Positions 1-5,530 are shown, counted from the first letter of the stretch. The stretch is 5,530 bases of DNA from Verrucomicrobiia bacterium (GCA_947460915.1 CANHKJ010000209.1:1-5530), one strand, 5' to 3'. A program made the numbers and translations. The notes: a model not told the origin generated them from the letters alone.

Positions 1-2
1 AT

Positions 3-146
3 GGCGCGCTACGCGGCGGTGTCTACGTCATCCGCGCCCTCTGCCGCGATGGCATGAGCGCTCGTAAATTAATCGAACATCTCCGTCAACTCCTCTACAC
101 CCACGCAGAGCTCACGACTCCTTCGTTAGGTCGAGTGCCGAGTTGA
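3..146 (+). CDS. C-terminal fragment of an unidentified plus-strand gene
   Basis: The third forward frame is open from the window edge to a TGA at 144-146, giving 47 residues; the start lies outside the window. The fragment begins GALRGGVYVIRALC and continues with a helical, basic stretch (RDGMSARKLIEHLRQLL) before a short polar tail. The first 60 bases are GC-rich, with G or C at many third codon positions, which supports real coding. I do not recognise the family. It converges on the minus-strand gene ending at 304. The 157 bases between them (147-303) show no convincing gene or terminator, only short imperfect dyads such as CCATT-CA-AATGG. The fragment could also be a chance open frame, since only 144 bases are visible. 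Confidence 0.4.
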   Translation, partial: GALRGGVYVIRALCRDGMSARKLIEHLRQLLYTHAELTTPSLGRVPS

Positions 147-303
147 ATCACTCATTGCGCCATTCAAATGGGGACACATGGCGAATTCTGAGGGCTAATG
201 CAACGGGGCCATTTGGATAACGTCGCGTTTATCCACGGCAGGGAGGGAAGCCATAATTTAAATTGATACGCTAGCCGCAGTCGGATGCGCCGCCTCGTTC
301 TCC

Positions 304-1269
304 TTATTTTTCATTTTCAAATGGAAGCTCATCCGATGTTTTTTCAATGACTACCAAATCATCGAAAATGATCTTCGGGCGCGGGTCACTAGCGCCCCCA
401 AATTTATCTGTGCGCGATATCACTCCGAAGAGGTTACACACAAGAAACAGATTCTTCTTAAATCGTTTGATGTTTCCTGAGCTAGGATAGCAAGTCAGAA
501 TGTGATCTCGATAACGAAAGCCGATTGAATTTGAGGTTTCGGTGCCACGCGTAACATAACCTTCTAGAGTCACGCGTTGACCGTGAGTGAGTTCGGGAAA
601 AAGAATATCTTCTTCAACTTTCTCTGTGATGAAAAACCTCTTCTCATTCTCCTTCACTGCAACCTCTTCGATACGATCTTCGATGCGAACGCCGATGTAC
701 ATTGTTCTTTCGTCACCTATTGCCTTAATCATTCCAATCAATAGTGACTCTGAAGTATGCTCATAGATTTTAATAACCCAAACAGGCACCCACAAGATCT
801 CTCCATTATTGTTCCTAATTCCCACTTGATCATTGTTATTGCGCCATGAGAGATTCTCTAATTTACGCTGTGCTGATGTTCCAAGGTGCTTTGCCATTCT
901 TACCAACCAAAGTACTGCTTCAAGGCCATCGCGAAAAACGTCTCCAAGTTTTTTGTCTTTGAAGCCATTCTCGGCGAGTTTTTTGACAGCGGTTGTTAAG
1001 TAGGTGGTGCATGCCAGTCCGGTCGCTGTTCCAAGCCAAGCTTCAATAGAATTGGGGATTAACGCCTCCCAAGACCCCTTCTGGATTAACACGGGCGTTG
1101 AAATCTCCAAATCGGATAGGAAAGGATACTGAATCGAAATTGTGTGACTCAAAGTGTCGTTGAAGCTAATCAATGCCTCGCCAGCAGATTTAGCGTCTAT
1201 CAACCCGTCTTCGACAGACTTGCCCTTATATCGAATATAGCCTACTATGGAATTTACATCAGACATCAT
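304..1269 (-). CDS. Uncharacterised 321-residue protein, possible DUF7946/DUF7947-like two-domain protein
   Basis: A complete frame that starts with two consecutive ATGs (1269 and 1266) and ends in TAA. No signal peptide or clear catalytic motif is visible. Residues 1-80 open with strand-forming sequence (SIVGYIRYKG, then DGLIDAKSAGEALISFND), recalling uncharacterised proteins of the DUF7946 type; this is memory of a family pattern, not a search. Residues 82-98 are small and hydrophobic, but too polar at the edges to be a sure membrane helix. Residues 105-140 look helical. Residues 220-310 alternate short strands (GQRVTLEGYV, NSIGFRYRDHIL, RPKIIFDDLVVIE), which suggests an OB-like beta barrel. 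No Shine-Dalgarno precedes the start; the leader is A/T-rich. The start lies 11 bases beyond repeat copy A, so its upstream region is shared with the TIR gene at 3378-4418. It may be an accessory defence gene; no function can be assigned. Confidence 0.75.
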   Translation of the reverse strand: MMSDVNSIVGYIRYKGKSVEDGLIDAKSAGEALISFNDTLSHTISIQYPFLSDLEISTPVLIQKGSWEALIPNSIEAWLGTATGLACTTYLTTAVKKLAENGFKDKKLGDVFRDGLEAVLWLVRMAKHLGTSAQRKLENLSWRNNNDQVGIRNNNGEILWVPVWVIKIYEHTSESLLIGMIKAIGDERTMYIGVRIEDRIEEVAVKENEKRFFITEKVEEDILFPELTHGQRVTLEGYVTRGTETSNSIGFRYRDHILTCYPSSGNIKRFKKNLFLVCNLFGVISRTDKFGGASDPRPKIIFDDLVVIEKTSDELPFENEK

Positions 1270-1301
1270 ATTTTAGGAGAATATTATTGATTCAAAACCT
1301 C

Positions 1302-1322
1302 CCGTAGTGATACATCACACGG
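1302..1322. promoter_or_regulatory. Dyad-symmetric site upstream of the 321-residue gene (candidate operator)
   Basis: The core GTGATACATCAC (1307-1318) is a perfect 5-base dyad around AC. It is extended by CCGT (1302-1305) and ACGG (1319-1322), with one unpaired A. The core lies about 37 bases upstream of the start codon at 1269 and is retained in repeat copy B at 4471-4482. Position and symmetry suit a repressor or activator site, or a short leader hairpin; neither is demonstrated. Confidence 0.35.
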
Positions 1323-1477
1323 ATTCGACGAAATGAAAAAACATGTTTTTCTTTGATATGGTGAGTGGATTTTCATTTGCTATATAGGAGGGGTAAGATA
1401 TGACGGTTTTTTGTGAAGGCACTTGAACGAACGACGCCTGTTTTGCTCTAGGCTCTGTCTCTGAAAAAATCTTTTGC

Positions 1478-1589
1478 CTAAATCCGCAGTGTTTTGATCT
1501 GATTGTATTGCAAGCTGCCGTTGCCGTATTGCGATTTGACGGATTCCTTGATCGCTTTGAGCTTCGCACCCAGACCCGACGGGCCATCA
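1478..1589 (-). pseudogene. Orphan 36-codon tail of the 237-residue gene
   Basis: The minus strand reads DGPSGLGAKLKAIKESVK and onward to a TAG at 1478. It matches the last 36 residues of the protein at 4672-5385 with only three differences (L for M, Y for H, T for S). The rest of that gene, about 200 codons, is absent here: upstream of the tail the frame runs into unrelated sequence. This is therefore a truncated paralogue carried by repeat copy A, not a working gene. A 97-codon frame can be drawn from a GTG at 1771 through the tail, but it is chimeric and no Shine-Dalgarno supports it. The mostly conservative changes suggest that decay is recent or that the tail was copied with the repeat. 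Confidence 0.75.
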
Positions 1590-1732
1590 CCACGTTTAAC
1601 GATAAATTCTGGCGGTAGTTGGTGAAGGTGTGCTAGTAGATGATGTCGCCATCTAGGTACAAAACGCAGATGGGCATGCTTATTGTAGCCGAGATCAAGA
1701 CCGATTATGAAGGATGGAATTTGTGTTTTCAT
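1590..1732 (-). mobile_element. Short transposase-like remnant, possibly the N-terminus of an IS110-type transposase
   Basis: From an ATG at 1732 the minus strand reads MKTQIPSFIIGLDLGYNKH. The hydrophobic strand followed by GLDLG resembles the start of IS110-family transposases, where the aspartate begins the DEDD (RuvC-like) catalytic set. After about 20 residues the resemblance ends. The following residues (HLRFVPRWRHHLL, then LPPEFIVKR) do not look like IS110; they faintly recall IS200/IS605 Y1 transposases, which is not firm. The frame then fuses to the orphan tail at 1589. No element ends or full transposase are present, so at best this is a scar. The remaining bases up to thsA (1733-1804) hold nothing recognisable. 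Confidence 0.3.
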
Positions 1733-1804
1733 GGCAGTGTGATTGATAGCACGGCTCGCAAGCGCCGCCACTCACTGCCTTCTCATCTAATCTTTGTGTG
1801 CTCT

Positions 1805-2728
1805 TTATAGTGGGGTTCCTATTGCGGGTTGCGCGTTGTTAGAAAAGCTCGCATAGCGGCACTCGTGCGACAGAAATGCACCAAGACAATCGAGCGCTAT
1901 ACCGTGCTTCACTACATCCTGTGGCGCAATCGCAATCGTCAATGAGTCCGCAAATGTACGTTCGGAACATGCCGCAATAAACGAGCGGATGATTTCACGC
2001 ACGATTTCCTCCCTCGGTTGGCTAAGCCGAGAGAATCCTGTTCCAAGAACCGGTATAACAAGCGATTCCTTCATGCCTCGGGTGCTGATATACACCCAGA
2101 GTTTAGATAGCGAATCTTTCAGGTCTTCAATCTGGGATGATGCTACACCGTGCTCATTTATGTCGGCGATGGCGACGAAGTACGCGGTGCGACCCTTAGG
2201 ATTTACCCGGGCACAGGTCCCAAAGCCATATCGTAGATCCTTCCCGACGCGTGTGCCTGTCAACTTTGTGGCTGTCTGTCCTGCAAGTGCAGCATTCAGC
2301 GCGTGGTCAAGTTGTGACTCATCCGAATAGTATCGCTTGGTGTAGACTCCTTGGATACTATTGGCAGCTATGAGTTCATTGGATATTCTCGTGTCAAACG
2401 TAGTATTCGAGCCGACAATGAAAGCCCCTGACATTGCAAACATATCTCCGATAGTAATGCTTATGGTAACATCCCGCCCGTTTAACTTGCAGGACACAGT
2501 TCTCTGTGGTTTGCACAAAACGATAGCAACTATCAAACCGGCACCGCCAAACCACGGCCATCCTCTACGAATTCGTTCAGGCCATGCTGTTCCCGACAAG
2601 ATGAATGTGGCCATCTCCACAAATAGCCACAGAGCGCCGAATGAGCTCAACAATGCAGCTGCAGCCTTAGCGGACACAAGACCTCTGAGCCAGCGAAGAG
2701 TAAAATGGCACATTGCTGACACTCTCAC
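1805..2728 (-). CDS. thsA: ThsA-type Thoeris effector: two membrane helices plus macro domain (type II)
   Basis: This 307-residue protein has two hydrophobic segments near the N-terminus (about residues 22-45 and 57-73, separated by a basic linker with ERIRRGW) and then a macro-like domain from about 80 to 285. Diagnostic stretches are ITIGDMFAMSGAFIVGSNTTFDTRI (positions 91-115), then NSIQGVYTKRYY, and VIPVLGTGFSRL (224-235), the pattern of the ThsA macro family formerly called DUF6430. In type II Thoeris the macro domain binds the nucleotide made by the TIR partner (His-ADPR in characterised cases) and the membrane part carries out growth arrest or death. The start is GTG at 2728, which overlaps the thsB stop as GTGA and has GGAGG eight bases upstream. 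A GTG at 2722 and an ATG at 2713 are possible but worse placed. It ends in TAA at 1805. Alternative: a stand-alone membrane macro protein, unlikely beside thsB. Confidence 0.88.
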   Translation of the reverse strand: MRVSAMCHFTLRWLRGLVSAKAAAALLSSFGALWLFVEMATFILSGTAWPERIRRGWPWFGGAGLIVAIVLCKPQRTVSCKLNGRDVTISITIGDMFAMSGAFIVGSNTTFDTRISNELIAANSIQGVYTKRYYSDESQLDHALNAALAGQTATKLTGTRVGKDLRYGFGTCARVNPKGRTAYFVAIADINEHGVASSQIEDLKDSLSKLWVYISTRGMKESLVIPVLGTGFSRLSQPREEIVREIIRSFIAACSERTFADSLTIAIAPQDVVKHGIALDCLGAFLSHECRYASFSNNAQPAIGTPL

Positions 2729-3228
2729 AGCCCTAACCTCCGATAAATATCTTCGTTATAGTAATATGGTCCCGACTTACCTTCACGAATGAACTTTTCA
2801 TGACTTGAAGGCCAGTTGTCCATTGCATACTGCATAATGGCTGCATTAAAAGAGATGTGTATAGCTAACGTCTTCTGGGCTGCTGTTGGACAACTCTGAG
2901 AATCCATTGATCTTCGTGAATTAAGATTAACTACGATTAATGGCAATGATCGCGAGATCGCTTGCTCGATCTCCCACTGAACAAACTTCGTCAGATACCT
3001 AGTGCTTTCGCCTACCAGCAGGACGAATATCCTAGAGCTGCGCATCCGCTCCGCAAGCTGAGCCTTGATTGATGCTTCTTGGCTAGAATCTCTGGCTGTA
3101 TTGATGTCGTGGGCATTGTAGAAGTTGAAATCGAAGCCGTCATTTTGGTGCCAGGCTTGCATGAGCCTGTAGTAGTGAATGTCATTGTCGCCATCGAATG
3201 ACACAAAGGTTTTATTACGGTATGGCAT
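2725..3228 (-). CDS. thsB: ThsB-type Thoeris TIR-domain protein
   Basis: This 167-residue protein is essentially one TIR-like domain of the ThsB class. Residues 6-14 (KTFVSFDGD) form the first strand and loop. RIFVLLVGEST (66-76) is the strand preceding the catalytic helix. FVQWEIEQAI (82-91) matches the position of the catalytic glutamate, taken as E86, with F82 replacing the tryptophan of the usual WxxxE. LPLIVVNLNSR (95-105) is the next strand. In Thoeris such enzymes use NAD+ to make a signal that activates ThsA after phage infection. The ATG at 3228 is preceded by an A-rich stretch without a Shine-Dalgarno. The final codons, RRLGL plus TGA, contain the ribosome site for thsA, so the two are translationally coupled. 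The 149 bases up to the TIR gene (3229-3377) hold no gene and could carry a separate promoter. Confidence 0.88.
   Translation of the reverse strand: MPYRNKTFVSFDGDNDIHYYRLMQAWHQNDGFDFNFYNAHDINTARDSSQEASIKAQLAERMRSSRIFVLLVGESTRYLTKFVQWEIEQAISRSLPLIVVNLNSRRSMDSQSCPTAAQKTLAIHISFNAAIMQYAMDNWPSSHEKFIREGKSGPYYYNEDIYRRLGL
2737..2741 (-). promoter_or_regulatory. Strong ribosome binding site of thsA inside the end of thsB
   Basis: On the minus strand GGAGG lies eight bases before the GTG at 2728 and within the codons for the last residues of ThsB. It decides the thsA start and predicts coupled translation. It is the only strong Shine-Dalgarno at correct spacing in front of any gene in the window. Confidence 0.75.
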
Positions 3229-3377
3229 TGTATATTTTCTTTTTTTTATTCATCTCACTCAAACTTTTGCATTCTGCCACGCATGGGGCGCTCATAGCGC
3301 TACCGAATCAGACAAAACTATGACCCTCTATTTGTTGTCAGCAGTGCTCTAGTTGGGTGCCGGTTAGGTTTTTGAGT

Positions 3378-4418
3378 TCATTTTTTTTGTGTCGATGCTT
3401 GAGCTCTCGTCATCATCATTCGTTCCTTAAAGTGTTCGATTAACGATGGAAGTTCCATCGCGAACATGTCCATCTCCTTCAAAGAAATGCCCATTTCCTC
3501 CATCCAAGGACCACGTATGGTCATCTTTGCAATGCGGCGGAATCGCTCCAATGCCCTCTCTGTCGCTCTCTCATCGCCTACCTGAATAGCCTTGTAGGTC
3601 TCAAGCCCGAGCTCATAAAGCCAAGGCATGTCGTCCCGGAAGGAGCTGCACATGATGAGAATCCCGATTGGATCAGGCCCGCCCTCCAAGCCTCCCATCA
3701 TCATCTCGTCGAACATCATCGGATGAAACCTCCGCAAACGACGACGCTTGGATTTGTCGGTGCCTTCCAGCCTAGAGGGCAAATCTTGGAACATAACCTT
3801 AACCTCTTCAAAAAGCTTTGCGACAGTGTTGTCATCATTGGAAGGCTTCTGAGCCGGAGGCGCAGAAGCCTTATCAATGGATTCAAGCAATACAGTGATG
3901 CGAGTCTTGAAGGAGGCGACCTGCATCTGGATAGCTTCACGTTCAGGGTCTGCGCCGGGAATGCGTGAGACTAATTGCATCACAAGCTTGGTTAATGCTG
4001 GCTCGTCATCCGCACAGTTCTGAAATTGTGCAAATGGCCCGACACTTGCTCTACTAATGGGGATTCCGAGAGCCACGCTATGGACTGGCGTGTCCAAACG
4101 CCCTTTCGCAACGCCAGCTTCATAGAGAATCCAAGGCCGATCAACACTCCTCGGAGTCAGTAGGCATACTACATCTGAAGCGGAGCCTAGCTGGGACATC
4201 AGTTTGGGATACCACTCGGTTCCGTATTCGATGCCCTGAGTTCCGGTCTTGTCTGATGAGCGAAATGACTTGAGGACGCCGCCGCTGACACTGCTCAGGA
4301 GCTTGGCAAATGCCTCTGCTAATTCAGCGTCGCGTGTGTCGTGGCTGATAAAAATCAACGGACTTGCACTCGTAGAACGCAAGTCGATAGGAGTCTTTGA
4401 ATTTTCAGGTTCGGCCAT
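3378..4418 (-). CDS. TIR-domain protein with an unusual methionine-rich C-terminal region
   Basis: This is a 346-residue protein. The TIR domain spans about residues 18-150: LIFISHDTRDAELAEAFAKLL (21-41) is the first strand and helix, ASDVVCLLTPRSV (80-92) the strand before the active site, and WILYEAG (96-102) carries the canonical WxxxE with E100 as the expected catalytic glutamate. GPFAQFQ (127-133) is typical of stand-alone TIR_2-class proteins. A helical, proline-containing linker (about 160-220) leads to a basic patch, KSKRRRLRR (222-230). The remaining 116 residues are helical and contain 16 methionines, including three MM or MMM clusters; I do not recognise this part. The ATG at 4418 lacks a near Shine-Dalgarno, GGGAG being about 20 bases away. 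It is probably an NAD+-consuming enzyme: either an additional sensor for thsA, as many Thoeris loci have several TIR genes, or an independent TIR defence protein. Its leader comes from repeat copy B. Confidence 0.85.
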   Translation of the reverse strand: MAEPENSKTPIDLRSTSASPLIFISHDTRDAELAEAFAKLLSSVSGGVLKSFRSSDKTGTQGIEYGTEWYPKLMSQLGSASDVVCLLTPRSVDRPWILYEAGVAKGRLDTPVHSVALGIPISRASVGPFAQFQNCADDEPALTKLVMQLVSRIPGADPEREAIQMQVASFKTRITVLLESIDKASAPPAQKPSNDDNTVAKLFEEVKVMFQDLPSRLEGTDKSKRRRLRRFHPMMFDEMMMGGLEGGPDPIGILIMCSSFRDDMPWLYELGLETYKAIQVGDERATERALERFRRIAKMTIRGPWMEEMGISLKEMDMFAMELPSLIEHFKERMMMTRAQASTQKK

Positions 4419-4464
4419 AAAGTATTGATTTTAAGAGTCTCCCGAAATTATTTATTCACAACCT

Positions 4465-4487
4465 CCCGCAGTGATACATCACACGGG
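4465..4487. promoter_or_regulatory. Dyad-symmetric site upstream of the second TIR gene (candidate operator)
   Basis: The core GTGATACATCAC (4471-4482) is identical to the one at 1307-1318. Here it is flanked by CCCG (4465-4468) and CGGG (4484-4487), so outer pairing is kept although the flanking bases differ from copy A. It lies about 52 bases upstream of the ATG at 4418. Function as an operator or leader hairpin is inferred only from symmetry and position. Confidence 0.35.
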
Positions 4488-4621
4488 TTTGACGAAGTGA
4501 AAAAACAGGTTTTTCTTTGATATGGTGAGGGAGTATTCATTTGCTGTGTAGGAGGGGTAAGATATGACGGTTTGGTGAAGTCACTTGAGCGAACGACGCC
4601 TGTTTTGCTCTTGGCTCTGTC

Positions 4622-4671
4622 TCTGAAAAAATCTTTTCGCCTTTTCAGAAGACCATGGCGATTTTTTCGCC
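4622..4671 (-). terminator. Tandem hairpins directly after the 237-residue gene (candidate terminator or 3' end structure)
   Basis: Immediately after the TAA (4672-4674) the minus strand folds as GGCGA-AAAAA-TCGCC (4657-4671). It then has an 8-base perfect stem, TCTGAAAA with TTTTCAGA (4642-4649 with 4622-4629), around a 12-base loop. The run of six T lies within the second stem rather than after it, so this is not a classic intrinsic terminator. In repeat copy A the first hairpin and half of the second are deleted. Confidence 0.35.
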
Positions 4672-5385
4672 TTAAATCCGCAGTGATTTGATCTGGTTGT
4701 GTTGCATGCTGCCGTTGCCGTATTGCGATTTGACGGATTCCTTGATCGCTTTCAGCTTCGCACCCAGACCTGATGGGCCATCATACATGGCCAGGCGGGC
4801 AGCACGGGCTGCGGAAAGGGCTTGCACATGGCTGGCAATGAGAGAGCTCTGCGCTTGCAACTGGGAGGCAGTAGCACTCAGGCTGGCGGTGGTGATATCC
4901 ACGGGGGCGTTCAGATCGTAATTGGTGATTTTTTTCAAGGCCGCCGTGAACTGATCGAGATGATTCTTGATGTCTGCGTAGCTTTGGTCGCCTTGCTCGC
5001 GCTTTGCGGCAGGTGCCGCACCTTCTTCCTTCGGTGGCTTTGGCGCGGGTGTGCGTTGACCGCGGATTTTGTCAGCCAATGCCTTGATGGTAGGGACATG
5101 ACTTGCCCAGGCCGGATTGCTCTTGACCCGTGCATTGGCGCGGAGGACTCGGGCATTCAATTCTGCAAGGAGTTTGCTGCGGCTTGCGACGGTATCTTTC
5201 CAATCAATCAGTGCATTGGACACACTGAGGTTGGCGGCATCGGCATTTTGAAGGAATGTCGAAAAAGCCGCACCAGCAAGACTCAGATCTGCCGGAGCAA
5301 ATGCGGGGACGAAGCGGAGGGTAGCGGAGTGGATTTGACGTGCGCGTTCAAGACGGTCAGCAAAGGATGTTTCTGATTGTGCCAT
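4672..5385 (-). CDS. Uncharacterised 237-residue helical protein with two halves joined by a proline-rich linker
   Basis: I start this protein at ATG 5385 (MAQSETSFADRLERARQ). A longer frame to 5463 exists, but its extra 26 residues would lie across a good promoter and look non-coding. Residues 5-108 and 135-237 are each predicted to be mostly helix. They are joined by a charged, proline- and alanine-rich linker (about 109-134, with PAPKPPKEEGAAP). The end, YDGPSGLGAKLKAIKESVKSQYG, resembles the GL...VKS...YG tails of uncharacterised proteins I associate with Verrucomicrobiota, Bacteroidota and cyanobacteria; no function is known to me. No signal peptide, membrane segment or catalytic motif is seen. 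There is no Shine-Dalgarno, and a run of eight C precedes the ATG. The gene looks GC-richer than the defence genes. Its last 36 codons recur at 1478-1589. Confidence 0.75.
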   Translation of the reverse strand: MAQSETSFADRLERARQIHSATLRFVPAFAPADLSLAGAAFSTFLQNADAANLSVSNALIDWKDTVASRSKLLAELNARVLRANARVKSNPAWASHVPTIKALADKIRGQRTPAPKPPKEEGAAPAAKREQGDQSYADIKNHLDQFTAALKKITNYDLNAPVDITTASLSATASQLQAQSSLIASHVQALSAARAARLAMYDGPSGLGAKLKAIKESVKSQYGNGSMQHNQIKSLRI

Positions 5386-5421
5386 AGGGGGGGGAAGCGT
5401 TAGATTGCAGCTACGAATCTG

Positions 5422-5449
5422 TTCATAGCCAATTCCCCCAACTTGACAA
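5422..5449 (-). promoter_or_regulatory. Candidate sigma70-type promoter of the 237-residue gene
   Basis: The minus strand carries TTGTCA (5449-5444), a 16-base spacer and TATGAA (5427-5422). The predicted transcript would begin about 30 bases before the ATG at 5385, which supports that start over the upstream one at 5463. The remaining bases to the window end (5464-5530) show no gene. Confidence 0.45.
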
Positions 5450-5530
5450 GAGGAAAATTGCACTTCATGAAAAAAAGTTTGTTAGTGTTACTTCATCCAC
5501 CAAATTGACAGCAGCAGTCACATACAAACG

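Larger units (their letters stand above)
1281..1589. repeat. Long direct repeat, copy A (partner at 4446-4783)
   Basis: This 309-base stretch aligns end to end with 4446-4783 in the same orientation. Counting by eye, about 22 substitutions fall in the roughly 280 aligned bases compared, so identity is about 90%, plus small indels and one 32-base deletion near 1474-1479 relative to copy B. In gene direction it comprises the last 36 codons of a protein, a stop, about 195 bases of non-coding spacer, and the leader of the 321-residue gene that starts at 1269. Identity stops abruptly at 1589/4783 and near 1281/4446. No terminal inverted repeats or target duplications are visible at the edges. A segmental duplication or recombination product fits better than an insertion sequence. 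Confidence 0.9.
4446..4783. repeat. Long direct repeat, copy B (partner at 1281-1589)
   Basis: This 338-base partner of copy A covers, in gene direction, the last 37 codons or so of the 237-residue gene, its stop codon, two small hairpins and a spacer running to within 27 bases of the TIR gene start at 4418. Non-coding and coding parts are similarly conserved between the copies, about 91% and 94% by eye, so the duplication is probably fairly recent or the spacer is constrained. Copy B looks ancestral because the full gene is attached to it. Confidence 0.9.

Noticed and set aside
1400..1426. Plus-strand AGGAGGGG followed by ATG six bases on, present in both repeat copies (ATG at 1400 and 4564)
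   Set aside because: The frames are only 8 and 4 codons long and diverge in sequence and length, so a conserved leader peptide is not supported.
1315..1593. 92-codon minus-strand frame across repeat copy A
   Set aside because: It runs in a different frame over the conserved gene tail and the non-coding spacer, has no family-like sequence, and is broken by indels in copy B.
1989..2792. Two plus-strand frames opposite thsA
   Set aside because: They are antisense to a protein with recognisable macro-domain motifs and show no coherent domain of their own.
3288..3300. GCGCT-CAT-AGCGC hairpin between the TIR gene and thsB
   Set aside because: The stem is five bases with no following T run; it is too short to call a terminator or operator without a second copy.
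1281..4783. Repeats as attachment sites of an integrative element or integron attC sites
   Set aside because: No integrase gene is visible, the copies are too long and divergent for a typical att core, and no GTTRRRY/RYYYAAC pair was found at the edges.
4822..5376. 184-codon plus-strand frame opposite the 237-residue gene
   Set aside because: It is antisense to a frame with better start, promoter and family resemblance; its cysteine-rich, irregular composition looks like a shadow.
1..5530. CRISPR array or tRNA/rRNA gene
   Set aside because: There is no regularly spaced short repeat series, and no cloverleaf or rRNA-like sequence was recognised on either strand.

Overview
The window is a bacterial defence locus. 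It centres on what reads as a type II Thoeris system on the minus strand: a TIR enzyme (thsB, 2725-3228) and a downstream membrane-anchored macro-domain effector (thsA, 1805-2728) that overlap by four bases. A second, larger TIR-domain gene (3378-4418) lies just upstream in the same direction. The sequence does not identify the organism. Mixed GC, A-rich leaders mostly without a Shine-Dalgarno, and an uncharacterised two-bundle protein of a kind I associate with Verrucomicrobiota, Bacteroidota and similar phyla make a Verrucomicrobiota-like host possible, but this is a weak inference.

Layout from left to right: (1) 3-146, plus strand, the last 47 codons of an unidentified gene cut by the window edge; (2) 304-1269, minus, a 321-residue uncharacterised protein convergent with it; (3) 1281-1589, copy A of a long direct repeat, containing a decayed 36-codon gene tail that runs into a short transposase-like remnant (1590-1732); (4) thsA, thsB and the second TIR gene; (5) 4446-4783, copy B of the repeat, made of the intact 3' end of the next gene plus its downstream spacer; (6) 4672-5385, minus, a 237-residue uncharacterised helical protein with a plausible promoter at 5422-5449.

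The most unusual structure is the pair of about 310-340 bp direct repeats, roughly 90% identical by eye. They enclose the TIR/Thoeris block. Each copy also ends only a few bases upstream of the start codon of a cargo gene: the 321-residue gene for copy A and the 346-residue TIR gene for copy B. Each unit therefore reads as [3' end of the 237-residue gene][shared leader with a GTGATACATCAC dyad][cargo]. This looks like a modular array built by duplication, with two cargo genes under the same leader.

Expected working of the system, from knowledge of the family: phage infection activates ThsB, which converts NAD+ to a nucleotide signal (His-ADPR in characterised type II systems). The macro domain of ThsA binds the signal and its membrane segments then stop growth or kill the infected cell. 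The second TIR protein may be an additional sensor/cyclase feeding the same effector or an independent NADase. The 321-residue protein has no assigned function; its leader links it to the same module.
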